From assembly GCA_948919095.1 (NCBI GenBank), contig CAQYCU010000013.1, forward strand, positions 1 through 30,747: a stretch of 30,747 nt of DNA, read 5' to 3'. Below the pieces are notes generated by a model. The model saw only the letters and a list, made by a program, of their open reading frames with translations, ran no database searches and was not told where the DNA came from. The translations under genes and the position numbers were made by a program. Shown here piece after piece: positions 15,090-23,498 of this stretch (within the stretch, counting starts at the first letter, position 1; each line of letters begins with the position of its first letter). The DNA is from an uncultured Clostridia bacterium (GTDB lineage Bacteria > Bacillota > Clostridia > TANB77 > CAG-508).

Positions 15090-16133
15090 TTATTTTATTT
15101 TTCCACCTATTACATTAAGTGATTTACTGTTTTTTATTTCTATATTTTTAGTACAAGTTATTATTACTTGAATATTTTTTATATTGTTCAAAAAATTAGA
15201 GATTCTTTTTTCATCTAATTCTGACATAAAGTCATCTAATAATAGTATTGGATATTCTCCTATGTCTTCATATATTACTTGTAGTTCTGCTAATTTAAGG
15301 GATAGTATTGATGTTCTATTTTGTCCTTGTGAACCAAAGACTTTTACTTCTTCCCCATTTATTAATATTTTAAAGTCATCTCTATGTGTTCCAACGGTTG
15401 TATATCCTCTAATTAAATCTATTTTTCTGTGCCCTTTTAATTTTTCTAATAATTCTGTTTTATTTGTAAAATCTGACTTATATTGTATTTTTATTTCTTC
15501 ATTTGTTATTTCTTTATGTATTTCTTGTATTTTTTCTTGTATTTTTTCTATAAATTCTTTTCTATATAAATATATTTTTTCTCCATGTTCTGCTAGCTTT
15601 TCATCCCATATATCTAACATTTCATCATTACACATACCTTTTTTTAAGTAGTTGTTTCTTTGTTTTAATGTTTGCATATATGTATTTAAGTTATATACAT
15701 AGTTCGCTCTGAGTTGACTTATCATTATATTTAAAAATCTTCTTCTTTCTTCTGGTCCATTTTTTACTATATTTATATTTTCTGGTGTAAATATTACTAT
15801 ATTTATTTTTCCTAATAATTCACTTAATTTTTTTATTTTTACTCCATTAATAAATATATTTTTTTTATCTGATATATTTATTTTTATTTTTCCTTCTCTG
15901 TCTTTTTTTTGGTAATTAATTTCTATATTTGTAAATTTTTCTTCTTTTTTTATTAATTCTTTGTCATTTGTTGTTCGAAAAGATTTTCCAAATGAAGTTA
16001 AATATATTGCTTCTAATATATTTGTTTTTCCTTGTGCATTGTCTCCATGTAATATATTTATATTTTCATTAAATTTAATTTCTTGTTCTTCATAATTTCT
16101 AAAATTCTGAATTTTTAATTCTTTTATGTGCAT
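15090..16133 (-). CDS. recF: DNA replication and repair protein RecF
   Basis: 347 residues from the ATG at 16133, which has AGGAG at the right distance; the frame stays open to a GTG at 16154. RecF is an SMC-like ATPase that helps RecO and RecR load RecA at gaps. Visible motifs: HIKELKIQNFRNYEEQ at the start, Walker A GDNAQGKTN, the signature region FGSQGQNRTSILSLKLAEL, and Walker B LLLDDFMSELDEKR. It lies 48 bases after dnaN. The small S4-domain gene (yaaA) that usually sits between dnaN and recF in Bacillota is absent: there is no room for it. Confidence 0.97.
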   Translation of the reverse strand: MHIKELKIQNFRNYEEQEIKFNENINILHGDNAQGKTNILEAIYLTSFGKSFRTTNDKELIKKEEKFTNIEINYQKKDREGKIKINISDKKNIFINGVKIKKLSELLGKINIVIFTPENINIVKNGPEERRRFLNIMISQLRANYVYNLNTYMQTLKQRNNYLKKGMCNDEMLDIWDEKLAEHGEKIYLYRKEFIEKIQEKIQEIHKEITNEEIKIQYKSDFTNKTELLEKLKGHRKIDLIRGYTTVGTHRDDFKILINGEEVKVFGSQGQNRTSILSLKLAELQVIYEDIGEYPILLLDDFMSELDEKRISNFLNNIKNIQVIITCTKNIEIKNSKSLNVIGGKIK

Positions 16134-16181
16134 CTTTTCTCCTGTTTTATCCACAATTAGAGCACTGATTGTGGATATCTA

Positions 16182-17306
16182 TTACTCGTTTTTTAATCTT
16201 ATTGGTAATACCATATATTTATAATCGCCTTCATCTTCAATACTTCTAATTATACATGGTGATATGTTTGTTCCCATATCTATATATATTTCTTCATCAT
16301 CTATATTTCTAAATACGTCTAAGAAATATTTTGGATTAAATCCTACTTCTATGCTTTTTCCCTCTGTTGTTACAAATAATTCTTCTTTTGCATCTCCTGT
16401 TTGATTTGTGCATGATATTGTAATTTTTCCTACCTCTACTTCTACTTTTACTGGATATTTCTTTTCTTTTTCTATACTTGATGATGATATTAAGCTTATT
16501 CTTTCAAAACAATTTGCTATTATGCTTCTATTTACTCTTATTCTTGTTTCCCATTTTTCTGGTATTACTTTTGAGTAATTTAAAAATTCTCCTTCTAGTA
16601 GTCTTGTTACTATTTTACAGTTTTCTATTTCAAATAATGCTTGATTTTTTTCTATTCCTATTGTTACTGGCTCAAATGAGTCTGCTAATATTTTATTTAT
16701 TTCTGTTAGTGTTCTACCTGGAATTACTGCTGAAAAATTTTCTGTTTGTTTTTGTAAGAATTTACTTTTCCATGCTAGTCTAAATCCATCTACTGCTACT
16801 ATGTTTAGTTTATTTTCTTTTACTTCAAATAAACATCCTGTAAATATTGGTCTATTTTCTTCTGAGCTTATTGCAAATATTGTTTTTCTTATCATGTCTT
16901 TTAGTGTATTTTGTTCTATTTCTACTGATTTTTCTACTGTTATTTTTGGTAATTCTGGAAATTCTTCTGGTTTCATTGTTGCTAATTTATATAGAGAACC
17001 TTCACATTCTATGACTAATAGATTTTTTTCATTTATGTTTATTTTTATTTCTGTGTCTGGTAATTTTTTTATTATTTCTGTGAACATTATAGCATTTACT
17101 ACTGTTGCTCCTTCTTCTTCTATTGTACAATCTTTTATTATATATTCTATTCCTATTTCTTGGTCATAACAGGTTAGTTTTATCTCATTGTTATTTGTTT
17201 GTATTAATATTCCTTCTAATATTGGCATTGTTGTTCTTATAGCAACTGCTTTTGTTACGGAATTAAGTGCTTTCATGATTTTTTCTTTTTCACAAATGAT
17301 TTTCAT
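16182..17306 (-). CDS. dnaN: DNA polymerase III subunit beta (sliding clamp)
   Basis: 374 residues, the usual clamp length, in three repeated clamp domains. Starts MKIICEKEKIMKALNSVTKA and ends YKYMVLPIRL, the conserved C-terminal segment that lines the partner-binding pocket. NRPIFTGCLFEV and AVDGFRLAWKS mark the second domain. The clamp rings DNA and tethers the replicative polymerase. ATG at 17306 has AAAGGA about ten bases upstream. It directly follows the AT-rich end of oriC and shares the minus strand with recF and gyrB, forming the classic cluster. Confidence 0.98.
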   Translation of the reverse strand: MKIICEKEKIMKALNSVTKAVAIRTTMPILEGILIQTNNNEIKLTCYDQEIGIEYIIKDCTIEEEGATVVNAIMFTEIIKKLPDTEIKININEKNLLVIECEGSLYKLATMKPEEFPELPKITVEKSVEIEQNTLKDMIRKTIFAISSEENRPIFTGCLFEVKENKLNIVAVDGFRLAWKSKFLQKQTENFSAVIPGRTLTEINKILADSFEPVTIGIEKNQALFEIENCKIVTRLLEGEFLNYSKVIPEKWETRIRVNRSIIANCFERISLISSSSIEKEKKYPVKVEVEVGKITISCTNQTGDAKEELFVTTEGKSIEVGFNPKYFLDVFRNIDDEEIYIDMGTNISPCIIRSIEDEGDYKYMVLPIRLKNE

Positions 17307-17635
17307 GGATTTTTTCCTTTCTTTTTTATATTTAATATATAATATTTAGTAGTAGTATTAGTAGTATATGTGAATTCTGTGGAAAACTATTTTAACTATT
17401 TATTTCCCTACGGAAATAGGCGTGGATAATTTTGTGGATAATTTTTTTATTTTTCAACATTATTATTTTTTTTTCCACATTTTATTCTTTTCCACATTTT
17501 ATTAACTGATTATTAACATTTAGTTGTGGAAAACAAATATAGTCTTTGGGCTCGTAGTGTTTTAAATTTTATTAACAAACATTAATTTTACAAAAGGGTG
17601 TTTTATTGAATTTATATTTTTTGTTGTATTTATAA
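17307..17635. other. Replication origin (oriC) with six DnaA boxes
   Basis: The dnaA-dnaN intergenic region holds six 9-base DnaA boxes matching TTATCCACA or its complement with at most one mismatch: 17378-17386 (TGTGGAAAA), 17421-17429 (CGTGGATAA), 17433-17441 (TGTGGATAA, exact), 17471-17479 and 17488-17496 (TTTTCCACA), and 17525-17533 (TGTGGAAAA). A 7-base hairpin (TATTTCC/GGAAATA, 17401-17418) lies between the first and second boxes. Trio repeats and then an AT-only stretch lie next to dnaN. No boxes are seen upstream of dnaA, so the origin appears to be single and located here. Confidence 0.93.
17347..17367. other. DnaA-trio repeats of the origin (basal unwinding element)
   Basis: Plus strand reads TAG-TAG-TAG-TAT-TAG-TAG-TAT, that is 3'-GAT-5' repeats when read away from the adjacent DnaA box (17378-17386) toward the AT-rich stretch before dnaN. 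This is the order DnaA box, spacer, DnaA-trios, unwinding region described for Bacillus subtilis oriC, where the trios guide DnaA onto single-stranded DNA. Confidence 0.75.
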
Positions 17636-18970
17636 TTAGTTGTTTGATAATAATAAACTTTTAACACTTTCCACAATTAGTTTTGTATTTGAGTCTGTTT
17701 GCATATTTTTTTCTATTTTATTACATGCATGCATTACTGTTGAGTGGTCTCTATTTCCAAATGCTTTTCCTATTTGTGGAGTTGACATTTGTGCTACATT
17801 CCTACATAAGTACATTGCAATTTGTCTAGGAAGTGTTACATCGTTTGAACGCTTTGCACCTTTTAAGTCAGCGGGCTCAACTTTAAAGTATTTCCCTACT
17901 ACTTCTTGTATATAATCTGCTGATAGTACTTTTTGTGTTTTTGCAACTATTTCATCGATTGCCTTTTGTGTCATTTCCATTGTTATTGGACAATTTTTTA
18001 ATGTTGCTTCTACTACAACTTTTTTAAATGTTCCTTCTAGTTCTCTAACATTTTTGTCTACTCTTGTTGCTATTGCTGATAATATTTCGTCACTTATTAT
18101 TATATTTTGTTGTTGTGCTTTCTTTTTTAATATTGCATATCTTGTTTCATAATCAGGACTTGATATGTCTACTATTAAATCCCATTCAAATCTAGATTTT
18201 AGTCTTTCTTCCAATAAGCTTATGTCTTTTGGTGGCTTATCACTTGAAATTATTATCTGCTTTCCTGCCTCATATAGTGTATTAAATGTGTGGAAAAATT
18301 CTTCTTGTGTACTTTTCTTGTCTGCTATAAATTGTATATCGTCAATTAGTAGGACGTCTATATTTCTGTATTTTTCTCTGAATTTTGCTGTTGTTTGGTC
18401 CCTTAGTGAGTTTACTAGTTGATTTGTGAAATCTTCGGATGTTACATATAACACTTTTGCATTTACATTGTGTAATAATATATGGTTTCCAATTGCGTGC
18501 ATTAAGTGCGTTTTTCCTAGTCCTACACCACCATAGATGAAAAATGGATTGTATTTTGCTCCTGGTGATTCTGCTACTCCCATTGCTGCTGCGTGTGCAA
18601 ATTTGTTGTTATTTCCTACTACAAAGTTTGAAAATGTGTATTTTGGATTTACTCCAGAATACATAAATACTTTATTGTTACTCGACGTATTTTTATTCAT
18701 TAAAAAGTTTGTGTCTTCTGTTTCGAGTTTTATGAATACTTGACATTTTTTATGTGTTATGAAATTAAAAGTATTTGTTATTAAATCAAGATATTGTGCT
18801 TCTATATAATCCCTTTGATATGTGTTTGATGCAGCTAATATTATTATGTTATCATTAAAGTTTTTTAATTCTAGTGGTTGTATCCATGTTACAAACGATA
18901 TTTCTGTTGTTTCTTGTTTTAATAATTCCTTGGCTTTATTCCATATTTCAATTGAGTTTTCTTTAGTCAT
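17636..18970 (-). CDS. dnaA: Chromosomal replication initiator protein DnaA
   Basis: 444 residues, four-domain layout. Domain I: IWNKAKELLKQETTEISFVT with WIQPLEL. A short linker follows. The AAA+ domain III has Walker A GGVGLGKTHLMHAIG, Walker B VLLIDDIQFI and the sensor region ISSDKPPKD. Domain IV carries the DnaA signature FGNRDHSTVMHACNKIE that binds DnaA boxes. It opens the origin at 17307-17635 immediately downstream. ATG at 18970 has AAAGGA nine bases upstream. A promoter about 180 bases upstream and a second, weaker candidate closer in (TTTACA, 16 bases, TATAAG) could drive it. Confidence 0.98.
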   Translation of the reverse strand: MTKENSIEIWNKAKELLKQETTEISFVTWIQPLELKNFNDNIIILAASNTYQRDYIEAQYLDLITNTFNFITHKKCQVFIKLETEDTNFLMNKNTSSNNKVFMYSGVNPKYTFSNFVVGNNNKFAHAAAMGVAESPGAKYNPFFIYGGVGLGKTHLMHAIGNHILLHNVNAKVLYVTSEDFTNQLVNSLRDQTTAKFREKYRNIDVLLIDDIQFIADKKSTQEEFFHTFNTLYEAGKQIIISSDKPPKDISLLEERLKSRFEWDLIVDISSPDYETRYAILKKKAQQQNIIISDEILSAIATRVDKNVRELEGTFKKVVVEATLKNCPITMEMTQKAIDEIVAKTQKVLSADYIQEVVGKYFKVEPADLKGAKRSNDVTLPRQIAMYLCRNVAQMSTPQIGKAFGNRDHSTVMHACNKIEKNMQTDSNTKLIVESVKSLLLSNN

Positions 18971-19144
18971 TGTAATACGTCCTTTCTTTTTGTAACTTAT
19001 AGTATGTAAAGAGTTTATGTAAAAATATTATGTGATAATAATAGGAAATTTGATAAAAATAAAAAAGTTATTTAAGTCACGTCGCACAAAAAAAGAACAT
19101 TTCCATTAAATAACATTTTCATTAGTATATGATTATTTTGTATA

Positions 19145-19174
19145 ATATTATCAAAAAAGGGTTCATTTAGTCAA
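19145..19174 (-). promoter_or_regulatory. Candidate dnaA promoter
   Basis: On the minus strand TTGACT (19169-19174), an 18-base spacer, then TAATAT (19145-19150). It would give dnaA a leader of about 170 bases. A second candidate (TTTACA, 16-base spacer, TATAAG) lies about 30 bases before the start codon. Confidence 0.55.
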
Positions 19175-19216
19175 GTGATAATATAAAATAAATTGAGTTT
19201 TTTTATTAAAAACGTA

Positions 19217-19246
19217 TTGACATAATTAGTAGGTTTGGTGTATAAT
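19217..19246 (+). promoter_or_regulatory. rpmH promoter
   Basis: TTGACA (19217-19222), an 18-base spacer, TATAAT (19241-19246): consensus hexamers, 82 bases before the rpmH start. It is divergent from the dnaA promoter in a 357-base intergenic region that otherwise shows no DnaA boxes. Confidence 0.9.
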
Positions 19247-19327
19247 TACTAAGATTATTACGTGAATTAATTAATTGTGTAAACAGTTAATTATTAAAAT
19301 AAAGCAATAGAGGAGTGAGAAAGAGTT

Positions 19328-19462
19328 ATGAAGAGAACATATCAACCAAAAAAGAGAAAGAATAAGAAAGTTCATGGGTTTAGAGCTAGAATGGCTACAA
19401 AGCAAGGAAGAAAAGTTTTGAGTGCTAGACGTGCTAAAGGAAGAAAAAAATTATGTGCTTAA
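19328..19462 (+). CDS. rpmH: 50S ribosomal protein L34
   Basis: 44 residues: MKRTYQPKKRKNKKVHGFRA, then RMATKQGRKVLSARRAKGRK and KLCA. This is the full L34 sequence pattern and length; highly basic, it binds 23S rRNA. ATG follows GAGGAG-type purines (AGGAGTGAGAAAGAG). It is the first gene of the rightward cluster and is followed 3 bases after the stop by a hairpin that probably tapers transcription before rnpA. Confidence 0.98.
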   Translation: MKRTYQPKKRKNKKVHGFRARMATKQGRKVLSARRAKGRKKLCA

Positions 19463-19465
19463 TTT

Positions 19466-19491
19466 AAGGTCACAATGGGGTGACCTTTTTT
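19466..19491 (+). terminator. Terminator or attenuator between rpmH and rnpA
   Basis: AAGGTCAC and GTGACCTT arms with a six-base loop, followed by six Ts. It would make most rpmH transcripts end here while some read through into rnpA, matching the unequal need for L34 and RNase P protein. Confidence 0.85.
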
Positions 19492-19572
19492 AATCATTAT
19501 TAAAGGTCAATTGAAAAGTAGTCTTTCATTTCTATTTGTACCTTGATTATATCTAATAGGGAATGGATTTGT

Positions 19573-19914
19573 ATGAAGAGAATTGAAACTTTGAAAATGA
19601 ATTATGAGTTTAAAAATGTTTTTTCTAAAGGAAAATATTATATTGGAGAACAAGTTATTGTTTATTTTTTAAATAATAAATATGGTTATAATAGAATTGG
19701 AATTGCTATTAGTTCTAAATTGTGTAATGCGGTTAAAAGAAACAGACTAAAAAGACTTATTAGAGCTAGTTACCAAAAGTTTGATTTTAATGAATATTCT
19801 AGTTGTGATATTGTTTTTATTTGGAATAAGAAAGTAAGTGTTGAAAGGGCTTGTTTTGAGAATATTTTTAATGATTTGAATAAAGCATTTTTAAAGTTTG
19901 GAATTATTGAATGA
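19573..19914 (+). CDS. rnpA: Ribonuclease P protein component
   Basis: 113 residues from the ATG at 19573 (the frame opens at a TTG at 19543; AGGGAA lies about nine bases before the ATG). Starts MKRIETLKMNYEFKNVFSKG and has the conserved basic RNR-type motif AVKRNRLKRLIRAS, which contacts the RNase P RNA and helps bind pre-tRNA leaders. It ends in TGA that overlaps the ATG of yidD (ATGA). Confidence 0.96.
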   Translation: MKRIETLKMNYEFKNVFSKGKYYIGEQVIVYFLNNKYGYNRIGIAISSKLCNAVKRNRLKRLIRASYQKFDFNEYSSCDIVFIWNKKVSVERACFENIFNDLNKAFLKFGIIE

Positions 19915-20129
19915 AAAAGGTTTTTATTGGGTTAATTAATTTTTATAAAAGAATGATTTCACCAATTTTAAATTACCATGGTTCTAATTGTAAGTTTTAT
20001 CCGACTTGTTCTGAATATACTAAGCAAGCTATTGAGAAGTATGGAGTAATTAGAGGCTTGTGTAAAGGTTTTTGCAGAGTTTTAAGGTGTAATCCTTTTT
20101 CTAAGGGAGGATATGACCCTTTAAAATAA
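19911..20129 (+). CDS. yidD: Membrane protein insertion efficiency factor YidD
   Basis: 72 residues with the family pattern: FYKRMISPILNYHGSNCKFY, PTCSEYTKQAIEKYG and RVLRCNPFSKGGYDPL, including the conserved cysteines. A small amphipathic membrane-associated protein that assists YidC-dependent insertion. Overlaps rnpA by four bases, so translation is coupled; yidC follows after 23 bases. Confidence 0.96.
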   Translation: MKKVFIGLINFYKRMISPILNYHGSNCKFYPTCSEYTKQAIEKYGVIRGLCKGFCRVLRCNPFSKGGYDPLK

Positions 20130-20152
20130 CTTTTTAGAAAGGAGCTTTTTAA

Positions 20153-21136
20153 ATGTTTGCAACAATCGCTAATTTATTAGGCTATGTGTTAAATTTTATT
20201 TATGAATTTGTAAAGAATTATGGTCTTGCAATTATTTTATTTACTATTTTACTTAAAATTGTATGGCTTCCAATTTCTATTTGGCAACAAAAGTCTATGA
20301 GGAAGTCTGCTAAGATTCAAGAGGAAACTAATAAACTTCAAGCAAAGTATAAGAATGACCAAGAGAAGCTAAATCAGGAAATAATTGAATTATATAGAAG
20401 AGAGAAGACTAATCCATTATCAGGATGTGTAGGAGCAATTTTTCAATTTGTTATTTTTATTTCTGTATTTTATTTAGTTAGTAAACCATTAACTTATATG
20501 AAACAATTGGATAAGGAAGTATTTGTTTCGGATTCTAGTGTAGTTGAAATTGTCAATACTACAGGGGAAGTGAATATAGTTGAGAATAATACAATGGAAG
20601 AGAGTTCTGCACAAAATATAGTAAACGAAGAAAGTGATAAGGAGAATGTTTCTGTTGTTGCTCATTATATGAAAGAATTAGAAGAGAGTGGAGAGAAAGC
20701 AAGTTATCCAGAAATTAAGATAATTGAGAAATATGGTGCAGAGGATGAAAGAGTTAACTTAAATATGGAGTTTTTAGGTCTTGATTTAAGTAAAGTTCCT
20801 CAACAAAATTTGACAGATTGGAAAGTTCTTATCATTCCTATTTTATATGTATTAGTTACTTTTGCAAATATTAAGATTGCTAATAATATGACTAAAAATA
20901 AGTCTAAAAAGGAAGAGAAGAAGGATGACAAAAAAGATGAAACAGAGGATGCTTTGGAAAGTATGCAAGATATGACTAAGAGTATGAATACTATGATGCC
21001 TTTTATGTCTATAGTTATTGCTATTATAGCTCCTTTAGGCTTATCTCTATATTGGCTTGTAAGTAACATTTTACAATTATTTGAAAAAATTATTGTTGAT
21101 AAAGTTATGGATAAAAAAGAGGAAGAAAAGGCTTAA
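20153..21136 (+). CDS. yidC: YidC/Oxa1-family membrane protein insertase
   Basis: 327 residues. Transmembrane segments at about 15-42 (YGLAIILFTILLKIVWLPIS), 93-115 (FQFVIFISVFYLV), 220-240 (VLIIPILYVLVTFANIKIA) and 283-312 (IVIAIIAPLGLSLYWLVSN). Between the first two is the coiled cytoplasmic loop SMRKSAKIQEETNKLQ and TNPLSGC, typical of the family; the Arg of SMRKS is probably the groove arginine. No lipobox. The extracytoplasmic loop (about 120-215) is unusually long and acidic (VEIVNTTGEVNIVENNTMEE and on). AGAAAGGAG precedes the ATG. Confidence 0.95.
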   Translation: MFATIANLLGYVLNFIYEFVKNYGLAIILFTILLKIVWLPISIWQQKSMRKSAKIQEETNKLQAKYKNDQEKLNQEIIELYRREKTNPLSGCVGAIFQFVIFISVFYLVSKPLTYMKQLDKEVFVSDSSVVEIVNTTGEVNIVENNTMEESSAQNIVNEESDKENVSVVAHYMKELEESGEKASYPEIKIIEKYGAEDERVNLNMEFLGLDLSKVPQQNLTDWKVLIIPILYVLVTFANIKIANNMTKNKSKKEEKKDDKKDETEDALESMQDMTKSMNTMMPFMSIVIAIIAPLGLSLYWLVSNILQLFEKIIVDKVMDKKEEEKA

Positions 21137-21198
21137 TGCACTAATTTTGACAATTGTTTTATTAGATATTAATTATTCTAGAAAGGATAGTAAAATAT

Positions 21199-21900
21199 AT
21201 GGCTAAATCTATAATAAGTGAAGGAAAAACTTCAAATGAAGCAATAGAAAAAGGATTAAAGGAACTAGGGTGTAAGTTAGAAGATGTTAATGTTAAGGTT
21301 TTAGAAGAAGGAGAGAGAAAGGCATTTTTTAGTATACTTGACCCTCGTATTGTTAAAGTTGAATTAACAATTAAGGAAGGTTGTTATACTAAAAAAGTTA
21401 ATACAGCAGTACTTGCAAAAGAGGAACGTAAAATGGCTTCAGAAGAGGATGTTAAAAAATGTACTGTAAATATTGAGCAGTTTCTTAATGATTTTGCTAA
21501 AGCTTATGGAGCAATTGAATTTAAAATTGAGGAGAATACTAATGATTTGTTCGTTGTTATTTCTGGAGAACAGGCGTCTAAGCTGATAGGATACAGAGGA
21601 GAGACAATTAATTCTATTCAAAATATTTTATCTGCTATTGGAAACAAAAATACAGACCAAAGAGTTAGAGTTTCTGTTGACATCTGTGATTATAGAGAGA
21701 AGAGAGAAAAGCTTTTACAAGAGTTGGCACATAAACTTGAAAAGACTGTAATTAGAACGGGGAAGAAGATTGTTTTAGAGCCTATGTCAGCATATGAGAG
21801 AAAAATTCTTCATTCTGCATTGCAAGAAAGTTCTAAGGTAACGACTTACAGTATTGGAGAGGAGCCACATAGAAGAGTTGTAATTGATAAAAACAATTAA
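21199..21900 (+). CDS. jag: RNA-binding protein KhpB (Jag/EloR), Jag_N-KH-R3H
   Basis: 233 residues. The Jag_N domain is residues 1-55 (ISEGKTSNEAIEKGLKELG, AFFSILDPRIVKV). The KH domain has the G-x-x-G loop in KLIGYRGETINSIQNIL, and the C-terminal R3H domain has ERKILHSALQ and SIGEEPHRRVVI. Binds RNA, probably with KhpA, and in streptococci influences cell elongation. It lies behind yidC, the standard neighbour, with AGAAAGGA upstream, and is followed by a terminator that closes this transcription unit. Confidence 0.95.
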   Translation: MAKSIISEGKTSNEAIEKGLKELGCKLEDVNVKVLEEGERKAFFSILDPRIVKVELTIKEGCYTKKVNTAVLAKEERKMASEEDVKKCTVNIEQFLNDFAKAYGAIEFKIEENTNDLFVVISGEQASKLIGYRGETINSIQNILSAIGNKNTDQRVRVSVDICDYREKREKLLQELAHKLEKTVIRTGKKIVLEPMSAYERKILHSALQESSKVTTYSIGEEPHRRVVIDKNN

Positions 21901-21910
21901 ATATAATTCG

Positions 21911-21960
21911 AAGTCAAAGTTCGGTCCTGTTTTTTAATTAGAGGAAACTTTGACTTTTTT
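21911..21960 (+). terminator. Terminator behind jag
   Basis: AAGTCAAAGTT (21911-21921) pairs with AACTTTGACTT (21946-21956) around a 24-base loop and is followed by six Ts. The loop is longer than usual. Confidence 0.75.
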
Positions 21961-22005
21961 ATGTAATAAGATGAAATTTTACTTTGTTTGAGGGGAGAGT
22001 AAAGA

Positions 22006-23373
22006 ATGGAAAGTACTATTGTTGCAATTTCCACTGCGTTGTCTAATGGGGGAATTGGGATTATTCGTTTATCGGGAAGTAATGTTTTTGAAATACTTGA
22101 GAAAATATTTGTTCCTAAAAATAATGATAATAATATAAAAGGTTATACTATGAAATATGGTCATATTATTGATAATGGAGAAATTATTGACGAGGTATTA
22201 GTATCATATTTCGTTGGACCAAAGAGTTATACCAGAGAAGACATGTGCGAAATAAGTACACATGGTGGTCTAATTGTGGAAAAAAGGATTTTAGAATTAT
22301 GTCTGAAAAAGGGTGCATCTTTAGCTAAGCCAGGAGAGTTTACAAAGAGAGCTTTTTTGAATGGGAGGATTGATTTATCACAAGCAGAGGCAATTATTGA
22401 TTTAATTAACTCTAAGTCTGAAAAGGAGGCGAAGGAGTCAATAAATCAATTAGAGGGACAATTGTCAAATAAAATTTCCGAGATAGAAAAGGCTATATTA
22501 GATACTTTAACTGCTATTGAAGTTACTATTGATTATCCTGAGTATGATATAGATGAGGTAGAGGGTAGAAATACTTTAAATGAATTAGTTAAGATAATTG
22601 AGCTTTTAGAAAAGCTGGAGGGCAGCTTTAATCAAGGTAAATTATTAAAGAATGGCATAAAGACTGTAATTTTAGGAAGACCGAATGCGGGAAAGTCATC
22701 TTTGTTAAATGCTATATTAAAAGAGGATAGAGCTATTGTTAGTAATATAGAGGGGACTACGAGAGATACTATTGAGGAGTTGGTTGATATAAATGGGCTT
22801 CCTATTAATTTAATTGATACTGCTGGTATACGAAATACAGAGAATGAAATTGAAAAGATAGGTGTAGAGAGAGCAAAGTCTTTGGCTAATAAAGCTGATT
22901 TGATTATTGCGATTTTTGATATTTCGAATGAACTTACAGAAGAGGATGAAAAAATTATAAAAATTATAGAGGATAAAAATTCCATAATTATTTTAAATAA
23001 AATAGATATTTTAAAAAAGAATGATGAAATAGAAAAAAAATTGTCTAATATAGGAAAGCCCATAATTAAGATTTCAGCCAAAAATAATGATGGAATAGAC
23101 TTATTATATGTCGAGATAGAAAAAATGTTTAATTTGGCAAATATAGACGTTAATGACGAGATTGTTATTACTAACGAGAGACATAAAAATCAAATACGTT
23201 ATGCTAGAGAAAAAATAGAGGAGGGTATGGCTGCTATAAAAAATAATTTACCTATTGATATTTGTTCTATTTATATTAAACAGGCATTGGAAGAATTGGG
23301 AGAGATTACTGGAAAAAATGTTTCAGAAGATATAATTAATGAAATTTTTAAGAACTTTTGTTTAGGCAAATAG
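22006..23373 (+). CDS. mnmE: tRNA uridine-5-carboxymethylaminomethyl(34) synthesis GTPase MnmE
   Basis: 455 residues. The N-terminal formyl-tetrahydrofolate-binding domain (TIVAISTALSNGGIGIIRLS, KSYTREDMCEISTHGG, GEFTKRAFLNGRIDLSQAEA) is followed by the GTPase domain with G1 GRPNAGKSSL, G3 DTAGIRNT and G4 NKID, and the C-terminal FCLGK motif that supplies the reactive cysteine. With MnmG it modifies the wobble uridine of several tRNAs. GAGGGGAGAG lies before the ATG. mnmG follows after about 120 bases. Confidence 0.98.
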   Translation: MESTIVAISTALSNGGIGIIRLSGSNVFEILEKIFVPKNNDNNIKGYTMKYGHIIDNGEIIDEVLVSYFVGPKSYTREDMCEISTHGGLIVEKRILELCLKKGASLAKPGEFTKRAFLNGRIDLSQAEAIIDLINSKSEKEAKESINQLEGQLSNKISEIEKAILDTLTAIEVTIDYPEYDIDEVEGRNTLNELVKIIELLEKLEGSFNQGKLLKNGIKTVILGRPNAGKSSLLNAILKEDRAIVSNIEGTTRDTIEELVDINGLPINLIDTAGIRNTENEIEKIGVERAKSLANKADLIIAIFDISNELTEEDEKIIKIIEDKNSIIILNKIDILKKNDEIEKKLSNIGKPIIKISAKNNDGIDLLYVEIEKMFNLANIDVNDEIVITNERHKNQIRYAREKIEEGMAAIKNNLPIDICSIYIKQALEELGEITGKNVSEDIINEIFKNFCLGK

Positions 23374-23498
23374 AACGAAATTTGTCGAAAAATGGAGAAA
23401 TTTAGGCAGAACTTATGACATAAATTGGTAACTAAGTTTCACAAACATTGATTTGTGTTTCATAAAAAACAGTATTTATTAGAAAGGAGTATATGAAT

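Noticed and set aside
18971..19327. Second origin subregion upstream of dnaA (bipartite oriC)
   Set aside because: No DnaA boxes close to consensus were found there; only divergent promoters.
23440..23457. CACAAA/TTTGTG hairpin between mnmE and mnmG as a terminator or parS
   Set aside because: Only six pairs, no T run, and the flanking TTTCAC/GTGTTTC do not form a parS palindrome.
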